Shown here: one piece after another, positions 37,805 to 49,530 of the stretch
Layout: every line of letters begins with the position of its first letter
How positions within the stretch are numbered: the stretch's first letter is position 1
Source of the DNA: Cavia porcellus
Taxonomy: Eukaryota > Chordata > Mammalia > Rodentia > Caviidae
Length of the DNA: 64,000 nt
Assembly: GCF_034190915.1 (NCBI RefSeq)
Contig: NW_026947486.1
Coordinates: 74,876,044-74,940,043 of the forward strand
Direction: 5' to 3'
Notes under the pieces: generated by a model
Database searches by the model: none
Told to the model about the DNA's origin: nothing
What the model saw: only the letters and a program-made list of their open reading frames with translations
Made by a program: the position numbers and the translations under genes

Positions 37805-38330
37805 TGTGATGGTTGATGAATTTTGTCAACTTGAGTAACAGAGTTCAATTAAATTGGCTGAGCAATTTCATTCCCTAGGGTAGCTTGTCACCTGAATGGT
37901 ACAAAGGGGAATTGAATAAGAATGAATCTGCTTCCCTTTCTTTGGAGGAGCTTCATTCTTTGCCTTCACTTTTCATATCATCTCCTGAGTCTCAACCCAG
38001 ATTCTCTAGCTTCCAGTGCAGACCCTTCAGCTTTCTGGCACATATCCTTCAGTCTTTCATTGCAGACCCACTGGCTTCCTGATACCAATTTGCATGGGAC
38101 AGTGCAGTGAACTACAGACATTTGACTAGATCCTTCTGTTCTCCACTGTGCAATTGGATCCTCTGCACTCTTCCACATCCAACTCTCTGGATCGCAACTT
38201 AATCTAGTCTTGCAAATTCTTATGTATATTTGTATATCTTGTTTTGCAACTCTTTCTCTAGTATACACTGCTTGATACAGTTGGCTTATGGCTTTTTTAG
38301 TCTGAGCTGCATCTATTATACTCAATCAGA
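37805..38330 (+). mobile_element. MLT1-like LTR, diverged
   Basis: It begins 'gtgatggttgatgaattttg' followed by 'tcaacttgag', the usual MLT1 start. Later 'cagacccttcagctttctgg' and similar repeats of the MLT1 middle region appear. The 3' end is unclear. Confidence 0.5.
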
Positions 38331-38518
38331 ATCAGTAGTTGCACTATATTTTTAAATGTCTGGTTTTTTGTTTTAAAATGTCTTTTAAAGTATTATTAAA
38401 TGATTCAAAATGCATCATCAGAAGTTTAATCAGAAAAGAATATCAGTTTATACAATAAAATAAACTTTTAAAAGTTAAAAACTAAAATATAAAAACTAAT
38501 AAAAAAATAATTTATAGA

Positions 38519-38958
38519 TGAAGGAATCTGACCACCACCATCCTGAACTAAGCAGAGACTACTTTAAGTCCCTGTCCCCACTAGGCTTTTACACCTGCTA
38601 CAAAAATGTAGTCAGGGTTTATAAGGTCCAGTAAACATACCGACACACAATAATATGAAATCATTGTTCAGCTTTGCTTTTGTATGTTTTCAAACTGGCA
38701 TGCAACTCCATGTATATTTTTGAGTCCTGTCTCTGGCATATATAAAATTGGCAATGAACTTTCTCACTCGAAAGTTCCATTGTGACTTTTTCCTTCCATG
38801 CTCCCTTTTGTGTGCTCATGACACAATAACGAATTTATTTCTTATATGAAAGTTAGCTGATCTGGTTTGTAGTACAAGGGTGGTGCATATTAGATTTTTT
38901 GTAAAATAAATTTGTCTTCCTGAGCTCCTACTTCTGTTTATTTTCCTTTTTCCAAACA
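38519..38958 (+). mobile_element. 5' LTR of class I ERV
   Basis: TG...CA-ended, about 440 bp. It pairs with 42809-43180; colinear similarity includes 'aatcattgttcagc', 'gttagctgatctgg/gttagctggtctag' and a poly(A) signal AATAAA near each 3' end (38907 here). The bases just before it (ATAGA) resemble those just after the second LTR (AAAGA), which is a plausible 5-bp target duplication with one change. Confidence 0.75.
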
Positions 38959-40592
38959 TTTGATGGCTCATACACCAAAGGGAAGGTTTGATAGGACTAT
39001 TCTGCTATCTTCAGTTCTTCTTATTGCAGTCCTAATGATTCCCAGTGGAATTCTCCATCATTTTTCTTCCCTTCTTCCTTATGAGTTTCAGAGTGTCATT
39101 TCCCATTTCTTGCTAACCATTCACTCAACATTACATACTTCATTATCCATTCCAAGACTGGTAATATTGGTCACTACCTTCCTCCAGTGTAGCTCCATCC
39201 CAGAATACTGAGGTTGAGGGAGACAAGGATCAGGCTCTGAAGTGCATTTCCACAGACAGTGGAGCAGGGATGTCTCCTCACATTCTCAGCAAAACTTTCT
39301 CTAACACGGCTGGGCAACATATCCATGATAGAATCTCTGGGTCACTAGTCCTGTGTTGGGGATACCCTAGTACAGGGCTATAGACTACTGGACACTGTCT
39401 TTTCAGTTTCCACAGGCTTCCAAATTTCTCAAATTCTAGCAGAGTTCCTATAGAAAGTCCTTCTAGACTTTGTTGTGGTCCAGAAAAATCCACATTAAGA
39501 ATCCCATGAAAAAGTTATTGAAATTGTAATAAATTAATTACAATCTACTACTTCCAGGGCAATGTATGGTGAAAGTAAAGACACTAAAGTCTGTTTATAG
39601 TTGTGGAGATAGGATCCACAGGGATCCTAAATCCAGCTAGTATGATGGCTAGCCAGAAAAAGGGTTTTAATGCAGAGCTGAAACTAGGTTTTATTTATGA
39701 AAAGGGGAGTGGCTATGGGACAAGTGACTATGAAAGTGGTGGGAAAGTACATGTGTTCTGTAAGCTGGGTTAGGTAGGAGGCCTGTATCCACTTCTGCAA
39801 TATGCAGAGAGAGAGACATTCGCAGAAAGAGTAATCCACACAACTCAATTTGAGGTAGTATCTAATGTTCTAGGGTTGGTGCTTTAGCTTTGATGTGTAC
39901 TCCTTTGTGCCCTTAGAAGTCATAGTCTTTGTTCTTGAGGTTTAGTCTCAGTTGACTGACAGCTTGGCTCTCAGTCCAACTCACCCATATTTCTTGGGAG
40001 CTACAAGTGAGTCAACACTGACCTGTCCATCAGCATGTTGGCTAGACTCATTTTCCTTGCATAAAACAAATTGAGGGGATATAAAAAAATCGTTGCAAGC
40101 TCTACACATATCAATACCTGGAAATAGGGCCAGGTTTAGCAAAAATGTTTCACTTCTTTCAAGGAGAATCATCTAGGTGATCCTCCACAATTCCCCTTTG
40201 GGTTGCCTTCTAAATTTTTTTCTCATCTTGGTTTAAAAGGACACATTTGGGTTAAATATATCATGTCTTATTTAATCAATGGCCTAAATTTAGAACATTT
40301 GATTTTCAAATTATTTTTGATCTTATAACTACCTGAATGGAAGCAGAAGTTACAGGAAGTACCTCATGCTCAAGTTTGCTTCACTTTCTGCCTCTCTCTC
40401 CCCGTGTCTCTGTCTGTCTCTCTCTCTTTCTTTGCCAAAAATTGCTCTGCTCACCCCAGATATACAGTCCTACAAGGAGTCTGTAATTTAAAATTTTATA
40501 CTCCAAGTTATTCTAATTTTGCAAGAAAGGCTAAAGACAGGGAAATCACGACAAGAAATTATGCCAAATGGGCGTAGGTAAATCAGACAAGA

Positions 40593-40595
40593 GAC

Positions 40596-40642
<47 letters not shown>
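40593..40642. repeat. (GA)n microsatellite
   Basis: Pure or nearly pure GA units. They create a spurious serine/leucine-rich open frame on the minus strand. Confidence 0.95.
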
Positions 40643-40646
<4 letters not shown>

Positions 40647-40680
40647 AAATAGCCTTATTAGCATTTTTTTTGTCTTTTTC

Positions 40681-40764
40681 CTTTTTATCGGTACCAGAGA
40701 TCAAACCCACGACTGCTTGCTTGCAAGGCAGGCGCTTATGCTGCTGAGCTAAATCCCCAGCCCC
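40681..40764 (-). mobile_element. ID SINE
   Basis: On the minus strand it reads GGGGCTGGGGATTTAGCTC at the start, with box A, then 'cgcctgccttgcaagc'. A box B-like 'gggtttgatctc' and 'ggtaccgataaaaagg' end it. Same subfamily as the copies at 35951 and 59710. Confidence 0.9.
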
Positions 40765-41192
40765 ATTTTTACAAACACTCAAGGACACTCAGTACTGATA
40801 TATATAAAAGTGCACTCTGATTTAAATACAATTGTCTTCTGCACAATTATCTGTCTGGCTATTAAATCTGTGTTAGCAACTAGTTATAACATCTGCATAC
40901 TCTGAGTTCAGTTTCTTTTTCTTTCTTTTGCTTTTTAAAGAAATAGCTACAGAAAGTGTTTACGTAGGTTTTCAGAATAGGAAAAATTATGAAAGCCTCA
41001 CTTTTACTACCTCTGGAAACAAATTTGACTCTAAACAAGCAAATGCATTTCTAATATTTGAAAACACAGTCGTGAGGACCAGCCAGAAATGGAGAAAATA
41101 GTTTTAGGCGTAGGAAAACAAAAATTGATAAATTTACTTTGTTCTCCAATTCTAGTAAGAATTTTTGTTTAATTGATGTGCCTAAAACATTT

Positions 41193-41352
41193 CTTGGCCA
41201 GGCATGATGGCATACATCTGCAATCCCAGCATTTGGGAGGTTGAAGCAGGAGGATTTCGGTAAGTTTGAGACCTGCCAGAGCTACATGGTGAGTTCATGT
41301 TCAGCCTCAACTACATAGAAAACACTGTCTCAAACAAACAAACAAAACAAGT
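41193..41352 (+). mobile_element. B1 SINE
   Basis: 'ggccaggcatgatggcatac', 'caatcccagcatttgggagg', then the duplicated 'agctacatggtgagttcatg' and 'ctcaactacatagaaaacac', ending 'tgtctc' and a (CAAA)n tail. The internal duplication is the one known for B1 in several rodent families. Confidence 0.9.
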
Positions 41353-41879
41353 GGTCCTTTTACAATATAAATTTCCAGACTACAATTAGAGGGTTAAATT
41401 GCTCTTCTTTCAGCTGATACTAAGACACTTTTGCCATTGGATGTTAGTTGGAGTCAGTTGGCAGCCAGTCGAATTTAAGACAAGAACAACTCAAGGCCAC
41501 ACTCCCTAGGTCCAGATTCTCCTATTGGTTCAACTAGTACCTTCAGAGAAAGACTTTAACTATCATTTCTGAAACTGAAATGAGTTTTTCTGCAAAATTA
41601 ACAGGAACACCTAACTGGTCAATGACCAAAAGAAGGACAAAGCTGCCTCTTTCAACATTTCCCATCTGATTTGGGACACTCATTATTGCAGACTTCATGG
41701 TGTATTAAGTATATTTCTTTCTCAAGTGTATAAGTCTTCAAAGGTACAAAACTTAAAAAAATATCTCATCATACTGTAGACTTCCAGGTTAAAATTATTT
41801 ATGGTGGTAAATTTTAATGCTCAAACATTGGGCTTTCCATTACTTGTGATAAAATATGTATTCCGGTTCAACAGCATTG

Positions 41880-41881
<2 letters not shown>

Positions 41882-41923
<42 letters not shown>
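41882..41923. repeat. (TA)n microsatellite
   Basis: About 20 TA units. It is self-complementary and gives false (YI)n open frames on both strands. Confidence 0.95.
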
Positions 41924-41925
<2 letters not shown>

Positions 41926-42808
41926 TATGCATGTGTTACAATATTTAAAGATTAAAGGGAGGTCATTGGACCCCAGAGGACAAGCGACATTTAATATTAG
42001 GTGTGTTAAAAGGATGATCACCAGTCATGCATCCACAAAAAAACCACATGATCTAGCAAGCCTGTGACATATTGGCAAGTCAACACTGACAGAGGAGCTG
42101 AAAGACTCTGCACACGACTTTGAAACTAATGTCTAAGGAGCCTTCGTAGATGGCAAGAAGTTAATTTTGATGAACACAGACCTCACTTTCACTCGGCCTT
42201 GAATATGTAGCAAAAAATATAACCAAAAAATATTAAAATAATAATAATATAGGCTCAACATAAAAAGGGGGATCTAATCCCTGACCCCTGTTGACAATTT
42301 TCACACACAGACAAGTCTAAAAGCCATCTGGTAGCAAATTATATTCCAAAACCTTAAGAACAGTGTCTGAACATGGCAATTATTTCCTGGTATACCTTTC
42401 CATTTGGTGTACATGCTTTAGTCATATGTTCTTTAATTTCTTGGTAAAGTTTGTTTATTTTCACTTAGAGACTACCAAACTCCCAGTGGTCATGCAGAAA
42501 ATGTCTCAAGATTCCCTGTAGTGTTCATGGGATCCATGGAAGTCCATTATCTTATCTTGGATTCTTCCCTTGGGAGTGCTGTTCTCTTTCTACTAGTCTG
42601 TTTATCATTGTGATGCCGAATTAATCTGTTTAAAAGATTTCTCACCTACATGACTGCAACCATTTCACAATGGTTGCCAAAGACCACATCAATACAGTCC
42701 TTTTTCAGTCTAGAAAAAGCTTCTCTGAGCACCATTGTCTCTGATCAGTGGGAAGCAGTTAAAGAAGAGAAGTGCCACCCATTTTCCTTATCTAACCAGA
42801 GTCTGGAA

Positions 42809-43180
42809 TGTATGAATCTAACCACTAATCTCCTGATCTAAGAAGAGTTCACTTTATATCCTTTCCTCTGTTATGTCTTTACTCCTACTGCAGATGTATA
42901 ATCATGGGTGATAATGTCCAGGAAGCACAACTACACCCCGTAATTCACAATCATTGTTCAGCCCTGTATGCAACTTCTTAAATGTTTTCAAGCCTTGCCT
43001 CTGGCAGAAAGCCACAACCTCTTTCTACTGAACTCTCCCTCTCAAAGTCTTATTATGACTTTCCTTATAGCCTGTATAAGAGTTAGCTGGTCTAGTCTCC
43101 CATACCAGAGCAGTTGCTCTCGGGTTTGTTCTGAAATAAACCTGTCCCACTGATCTCAAATATTTTCTTTTGTCCTAACA
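42809..43180 (+). mobile_element. 3' LTR of class I ERV
   Basis: About 372 bp. It starts TGTATGAATCTAACC and ends TTTTGTCCTAACA, with AATAAA at about 43135. It aligns along its length to 38519-38958, including the shared start ('gaatctgaccacc/gaatctaaccact') and end. The two LTRs are clearly diverged, so the insertion is old. Confidence 0.75.
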
Positions 43181-45094
43181 AAAGATACTTATGAAATCAA
43201 AATTTATAATAATAAATACAAATTAAGTCTTCTCTCTATTTCCTGGCTCCCAAATTGTTGAATTCTCTGAAATGGTAAAGGATCTTTTTGTATGCTAATG
43301 ATAAACTGTTGTTTGGGAGATCTTAGAAAGCCTCATGGTGGGGGCTGTTAGCTAGGGGAACTTTTAGCCCACCCTCAATCTTCTAGGATGGATCTAGTGG
43401 TTGGTTTTATTAGCAATAACAGATGATTTATTTAACAATGACTATGCAATGAAACTTTCTTAAAAAGCTCCAAGGCACAGGCTTTGGAAAGCTTCTCAGT
43501 CACTGATTACGTGGGGATAATAGACAAGAAAATGTCATGTCTTGCCCTCAGCATCTTTTCCATCTGGATAATAATGAATTGTATCCTATTACAATAACAG
43601 TCATAGTATAAAGTGCTTTCTTGAGATCCAACGTATAAAATGATCAAATCTGAGATTATGAAAACTTCCAGTTTATACCAAGTCAGTAAAATGATTATAA
43701 AATCCTCTAATTTATACCCAGTCTGCCCCATGATTGGCAAGTAAGAGGTAATATTGTGGGATTTATCCTTAACCTCTGAGACCTGAATCTATCTCCATGA
43801 AGAAAGCCTCAGAAATGAATTGAATTATAGGACTCAGTTGGTGTCCACCAAAAACTGATGTGTGTAAAAACCTTCATGAAGCTGGTATCCAAATGTAGAT
43901 ATTGAAAGTGAGAATAGAAGGAAAGCACAGGGGTTTTTGTTTTAGTTTATTTATTTATTTATTTGTCTCATATACAGTGCTGAAATTACAGTGCATGTCT
44001 CATATACATGATGAAATTAAGCAACATTAAATAGTTTAGAAATTACAGAAATCGTAACGCCAAAGAGAATATCAAAATGAAATTAAGGCAAAAGCACTAA
44101 GAAAAGGAAACAAAACTAGAAGCCTAATGCGATGACATAAATATTTTAAAAATATATATTGTAATAACACAATACAACACTGCAAAATTCTAAATCAGTT
44201 TCTTTATGAGATAGGACAAAAAGAATAAGGATGGGGAAAAGAGAGATAGGGAAAACTATACTTTTAAAAGTAAAATCATAAGCTTCCGTATAAGCTGAGT
44301 TTTATTTACTTATTTTTTTCTTTTCTTTTTTCACAGAACACAATAAGCCTGGGAAATTCCCTATTTTTAGGTATTATTTTTGTCAGTAAAAGGTTGTGGT
44401 ACACAATAATTATGTTCATTGTGAGGAGTGGTACACAAACACCATATACCAACACTCTTTTTACAGCCCCTTCACATTCCCCCTTTCACTTCCTGGTCAC
44501 TTTCTCATTTGTAAAAGATGTATCTTCCTGTTTTCTACTATCTATCTTTCATTTTCCTCTTTGATTTAATTTTGTTTTGAATTTCTCATATAAAATAAGC
44601 AATGTACTTTAAAATCTCTGCCTAATAAATCTTTCCCATTCCTCTTACTGAACAGTCCTGAGCATTCTTTTTCCTTGACAGGAGTCAGTGAGCCTGCAAA
44701 CGTAAATCTACAAATAGAGTAGATTTAGCTTCCTTACCTCCCCTTTGGAAACCTTGTAGGACCCTGTCTGGTGACATTTATATCAGTAGTTCTTAACTGT
44801 GATATTTACACAAAAGACACATTGTCTGTAGAATTCACAAAATTATTTATGTAGATTTTGTAGTGTCTTAAAAGTGATTCCATCCACGTATTTCTTGTTC
44901 AAAGAAGTCTATCAGAATAAAAGTCAATATTTTGTTAGGAATAAGGGAAATTCCACACTATTAAACACAAAATGGACAAAAAAATCTTTGTTACTTTTTT
45001 ACTAATAAAATGCATACACACACACACATATGTATATGTATATATATATATATATATATGTATATGTGTATATATGTATATATATATATATTCC
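43181..45094. other. Intergenic DNA with AT microsatellites
   Basis: No gene is seen. A (TTTA)n lies near 43945. A complex (TA)n/(TG)n/(CA)n tract lies at about 45012-45092. Confidence 0.55.
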
Positions 45095-45104
45095 ACCTAG
45101 AATA

Positions 45105-45407
45105 GCGTTTCTAATGATTGTTTGCCTTAGTAAGTTATAGTGATCCTTCAAATCTCAGTAAAGTAGCTTCTCTAAAGAGGCCTATTCTAATGCTCCCTAC
45201 TGACATTCAAATTATTTTGACATTCACATTAATTGATTAATTAATTGATTCTATGAATTCACATTCATAGAAAAAAATTACATTTTTTCTATCGATCTCT
45301 CTCATGGCACACTGTACCTCTGTTTCATAAGACTTGGCACAATGTGAAATCATGCTTTCTTTTTTACTGTCATTTCCGTAAGTAGCACCGCAAAATGGAA
45401 TGTAATA
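45105..45407 (+). mobile_element. L2 LINE 3' end, first part
   Basis: 'gatccttcaaatctcagtaa' and 'ctctaaagaggcctattcta' match the L2 3' UTR order. The part stops at 'aaaatggaatgtaa', the L2 segment that normally precedes the final about 100 bp. Confidence 0.6.
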
Positions 45408-45811
45408 ATTGGATTTATTTTTCCTTTAGAGTTAGAGGACTTCTCCAAACTCCCTCCTGATAAGGACATAACCAAAGTAACTATTCAACCTCAAAAAGAT
45501 GACAGAATATGCAGATGCCAGCCCCAGGATAATGGTGCACTTTCCTTTCCACAATGCAAAGAGAATGAGCTGGAAATTTCTGCAAGTGATAAAGAAGTAC
45601 ATATATGTGCATTCTCTGTTACTATTAAAGGCATTCTCACACTTGTGCATTGGGAGATGGTGATATGAGGCTAACAACTTCTCCGTCTCCTCACAACTAG
45701 CTTTGAATAAATGCTTTTTCTTCTTGTTACCAAAGTAAATGCCTTATGTTTATTTGATCAATGGTGACCAAAGAATCCTGAACACTTGAACTTAAGAGGC
45801 TAATGCAAGCA
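45408..45811 (+). mobile_element. LTR-like segment inserted in L2
   Basis: About 400 bp separate two L2 parts that should be adjacent. Near its 3' end is 'ctagctttgaataaatgctt', a pattern typical of LTR R/U5 with an AATAAA (about 45705). A solitary LTR is the best guess. I do not recognise the family and no duplication is clear. Confidence 0.4.
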
Positions 45812-45910
45812 TGTTGCCTTATTCACTGCTGTGTACAGAAGTAATATGAAAAATGCCTACCTGGCATATGGTCGAGTCTTAATTTTTTTTAAATGAATGA
45901 ATGAATGAGG
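45812..45910 (+). mobile_element. L2 LINE 3' end, last part
   Basis: 'attcactgctgtgtacagaa', 'atgcctacctggcatatgg' and the terminal (ATGA)n-like 'aatgaatgaatgaatgagg' are the classic L2 3' terminus. Confidence 0.65.
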
Positions 45911-46379
45911 GTTTCACAAGTTACTTTATTTCATTTTATTTTTCATACTTTTTATTATTTCACATTGGTTCTACAAATTAATGTATTTCATTCCAGCAGG
46001 TCTGTTCATGCACATAACATATTGATCATTTTCATCATTCTATCAAACCCTTTGAACACATGATTTTAATCTGAAACATAATTTTTAAAAAGAAAAACCT
46101 CAACCATTTATAGACACTGAAATTGGCAACTAATATTAGACAGCAGTAGATTCTATGTACTTGAGAACATTTCACTTAGGATAGGTTATGTTTATCCACA
46201 GAAAGGATTCATATTATCTGAAGAAGATATGTGCCCAAAAGTAAAAATAGAACTTCTGTATTTGCAAAGTAGCATATTTGATTCTCACAGCTCTCCGTCC
46301 AATTTCCACACTTGAGTCCATTGTCTTTTTAACAAATAAACAGTCGCCATTCCTCCCTCCCTCCTTGAGAAAAATAAAT

Positions 46380-46388
46380 AAGAATTCC
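46380..46388 (+). repeat. Target-site duplication, left copy
   Basis: AAGAATTCC, identical to 49555-49563. It is short but sits exactly at the element's start and after its poly(A). Confidence 0.8.
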
Positions 46389-47138
46389 GGACTCTCTGGA
46401 GAACATGGCGGACAGACAACAGCAAATACTGAACGCTCTCTAAAGGCTCGGCTCAGAGGCCAGGAATGATGCGGACTAAGGAGATACGAACCAGTAGAGA
46501 TATGCTCTGCTGACTCAGGAACGAACTGGGCTGAGAGAATCCAACTTGGAATACAGTCCTGGCGCTAAAATAGGAACAGAAAAATCTCGGTGTGGAGGCT
46601 CGACTCCGCGCCATTGGAAACCGCGGCTTGGATTTCCCGCCGCGTGGCGGCCGGCTACCTCCACAGCGGCTCAGCAAGGAGAGACGCGACCCCCGAGCTG
46701 TGGGAACGGGCGTCTGGGAACGGTCTCGGAAACGCGACGGGCAGGAAGGAAGGCTGACTGGTGGCGAGGTGAGCGAGGAACTGACTCCCTACCGCAGTCT
46801 GACTCCAGCGGAGGATTTTCTGGGCGCGGGCAGTCCTGTAAGAGCAGGGCGCGGCGGCAACTGCAGCCGCGCATTTCCCTCTCGGACGGGATTGGTGAAA
46901 GGTGCCTGGCCGGAGGGACGCTGCTCGCGGACTCCCTAGGCTGGCCTAGCCCAGATCCCAGAGCCTGACGGTGCCCCGGAGGAGCGACCGACTCCCGCGT
47001 AGGCTGCCTCCTCCGCAACTCCCTGGGGCGCAGCGGTGAGCTGGAACAACTAGCCAGCGCAATTCGATCAAGCTGAAGCTGATAGGCAGGGAAGCTGGGC
47101 CTCCTGTGTAAGATTACATTTTATAAGGAACAGAAAAT
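46389..47138 (+). promoter_or_regulatory. CpG-dense 5' UTR / L1-type internal promoter
   Basis: This is the only CpG island-like block in the window, with dozens of CpG between 46580 and 47040 in an otherwise CpG-poor AT-rich region. L1 5' UTRs drive transcription from inside the element, so this is the likely promoter. The element starts GGACTCTCTGGAGAACATGG. Several long open frames on both strands here (up to 140 codons, 46546-46968) are expected by chance at this GC content. Confidence 0.75.
46404..46412 (+). promoter_or_regulatory. YY1-like motif at element start
   Basis: CATGGCGGA contains the core of the YY1 site (ATGGCGG). It lies about 15 bp from the first base, the position at which a YY1 site fixes the transcription start in primate L1. 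Function here is inference. Confidence 0.5.
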
Positions 47139-48187
47139 ATGGGGAAGGAAGCAACAAAAAAGGCTCCTCGACCCCCAATCCTGAGAATCAGGCAATAGTG
47201 GACACTGTACCAATATACATTAAGCGCCATTTAGAGAGCCTCATAGACCAATTCAGGAATGAAGTTATCAATGACCTGAAGCTAGAAGTATGCAGAATAG
47301 TTAGAGAAATGCTAAGCACCACCCAGGAAAAAGCAGATGGTGGAGTGGAAGAACAGAAAAAGAGGGGAGAATTGCTTGATGGAGAAAACAGAGAAAGCAT
47401 TGAGTATGTGAAGCAGGTGCAAAGGGACTATCAAGAAATCAAGAAGTATACCCAAGACTGGCATAACAGCTTGAAAGAAACTAAGGACAGACTATCTGAA
47501 TTGGAGGGCAGACTTGAAACATGGGAGAATGAAATGAAAAACTTCTTAAAAATAACAAAGAAACACACAGCAATAATACAAAGACAAGAAGATGATAAGA
47601 GGAGCCATAACTTAAGGATTAAGAATATAAAAGAAGTAGGGACACAAACAAGTGAACTACAAAAGCTACTCACAGAAATAATCCAGGAGAATTTTCCTAA
47701 TTTAGCAAAAGGTAAAGATACTCAAATGTATGAGGCATACAGGACCCCAGCTACCTACAACCCTAACAGAGAAACACCCAGGCATATAATAATAAAAATT
47801 CCAGAAATTCAATACTAGAACAGAATATTAAAAGCTGTAAGAGACAAGAAACAGATCACTTACAAGGGAAGACCCATCAAAATTACAGCAGATTTCTCTT
47901 CACAAACCATCAAATCACGAAGAGCATGGGGAGAAATAATTCAAGCTTTGAAAGATAATAATCTACAGCCAAGATTGAGATATCCTGCACAACTGTCCCT
48001 GGAAATTGATGGAAAAACGAGGTGCTTCCAAGATAAAGAGGAACTGGGGGAATTTGCAACCACCAATCCAACCCTACAGAAAGTATTGCAGGATATTCTA
48101 AAAAAAGAAAAATACAAAGAACCCAGAAATAGGGGCGGGGAGGCCACAATGAATAGAGCAGAGACCAAAACGAAGAAGACAAACTGA
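47139..48187 (+). pseudogene. L1 ORF1 (RNA-binding coiled-coil protein), two lesions
   Basis: The encoded protein would be about 349 residues, close to the usual L1 ORF1p length. The ATG at 47139 opens a short lysine-rich N-terminus beginning MGKEATKK. This frame stops at TAG 47196-47198. The main frame is offset, so a 1-base indel is likely, most simply in the C-run 47172-47176. The main frame is then open through a coiled coil (about 47400-47600), an RRM-like domain with 'HNLRIKNIK' and 'ENFPNLAK', and 'ETPRHIIIKIP'. It hits one TAG at 47816-47818. After it, the same frame continues through the C-terminal domain ('GRPIKITADFSSQ', 'NNLQPRLRYPAQLS') to TGA 48185-48187. ORF1p normally coats its RNA as a trimer and is needed for L1 movement. 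Confidence 0.9.
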
Positions 48188-49521
48188 CAGCTACTGACAG
48201 AAAAAGAGCTCAACAGAAATGAGACAGAGAAGATTGGATGATAGGAACAGCTTTTTTTTTGAGAAAATGACATCTTAATAGGTAATGCTGATTTAGTACC
48301 ATCTTGTTTTGAAGTCTCATCTAGCTTTTGTTCTTCTGTCTCCAATGGTCTAAACAGGTTGTATCTTATTGGATTTTACTATGTACGATAGTATAAGAAA
48401 AAACCTTTTAAAGACAAGGAGATTATACAGAGACCATTGTTCATTTTCTGTTAGTCGATTCTAAATACTCTATAATGCTGTTATTCTCTTAAATGGATTT
48501 ACATTGTTTTGATATACTTAATGCTACAGTATATGAAGTTGTACTCAAGGACTTCAGGGAGGGAGTCAATATGGTAACTATTTTTGGGTCAGGATTAGCT
48601 GGTGGTGAAACACTATTCTGCTTAAATGGTTATGTTTTGATCTGCCCTGTTTCGCTGTTATGCCCTCTTTTTTTCTCAATCTCCACTCCATTATTTACTT
48701 TTTTATTTTTACCCATTTAATTACAGGGAAAAATATAGCAGGATATAATATAGTAACCCACTTTGACTTTCTATTATCTCGATTTGAAGCCCTGTATTAC
48801 TCTCACCATCTTGTTTTTGACTGTGGTTCCTATATTCTGTTTTGCTGGATAGTATCAGGTTCGAAAGTTTAGGCATCAGCTGAGAAGATAATGAGATTCA
48901 TTATAACGCCCTTTCTCGTTGACTTTTATTTACTTTTGAAGACTTACAATGTCTCCAATGTTTTGGTTTTGTCGGTTTTATTCTTTACGGTTTTGTTCAA
49001 TTGTATTACAACTAATGATATAGGCAATTCTATTAGAAATAGCGGGAGGCATTAGGGTAACCATTGTTGATCACCTTGTATTATGTTTTTATATTATCTA
49101 TTATGTCCACCCTTTTGACTTGACCGATTCTGTTCTGTTATGTCACATTTGGTTTTACTCTCTTCCAAAAAAGCAACAAGAACCGTGGGAGCAATGAAAC
49201 CCAAAATGTGTAATAGTCACTGTACAAAAGAGAGGAAAAGAAAGTGCTCTAAACTATATAACTGCATGTATATTTAAAAGTATAAGATAGAAAATGATAT
49301 CACAGAGTTTTATTGGATCATTGAACAGAACTGTTTGCAGTATCATTGGTGGAATGTCCACTCTACAAGCTTTAATTTTGTGACTTGAACAATTATTTCT
49401 AAGATGGCAATATGTAATCCATTAACTAGTGATTTCCTACTGCGCATTTTTTTATTCTGTAAATCTGTATAACTTGTACCCCTTCACTGTTTTTTTTCTT
49501 TCTTTTCTTTTCTCCTTAAAT

Positions 49522-49530
<9 letters not shown>
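48188..49530 (+). other. HAL1-like 3' UTR
   Basis: No coding potential. It contains the stretch at 49058-49180 that recurs near 10735. Its last ~330 bp recur, diverged, at 29411-29745. AATAAA is at 49519-49524, just before the poly(A). Confidence 0.75.
49519..49524 (+). terminator. Poly(A) signal AATAAA of HAL1-like element
   Basis: Exact AATAAA six bases upstream of an AT-rich run that passes into the poly(A) tail. Confidence 0.85.

Larger units (their letters stand above)
38959..42808 (+). mobile_element. Class I ERV internal region, heavily decayed
   Basis: Directly after the LTR the sequence TGATGGCTCATACACC (38961) resembles a tRNA-Pro-type primer binding site (10 of 18 positions by eye). 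The remaining 3.8 kb holds only short frames and no gag, pol or env domain I can defend. Nested inside are a (GA)n, an ID (40681), a B1 (41193) and a long (TA)n (41882). The full element is shorter than an intact provirus, so large deletions are likely. Confidence 0.55.

Noticed and set aside
40546..40788. 80-codon serine/leucine-rich minus-strand frame
   Set aside because: It is a read-through of a (GA)n repeat and an ID element.
41801..42067. 88-codon frame with (IY)n stretch
   Set aside because: Created by the (TA)n microsatellite at 41882-41923; the other strand shows the same artefact.
43855..43945. Possible start of another MaLR LTR
   Set aside because: Wording resembles a MaLR start, but similarity fades within 90 bp and no other landmark follows.
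46546..46968. 140-codon frame as a gene
   Set aside because: It lies in the CpG-rich 5' UTR of the HAL1-like element, where long frames arise from base composition; overlapping frames of similar length exist in other phases and on the other strand.
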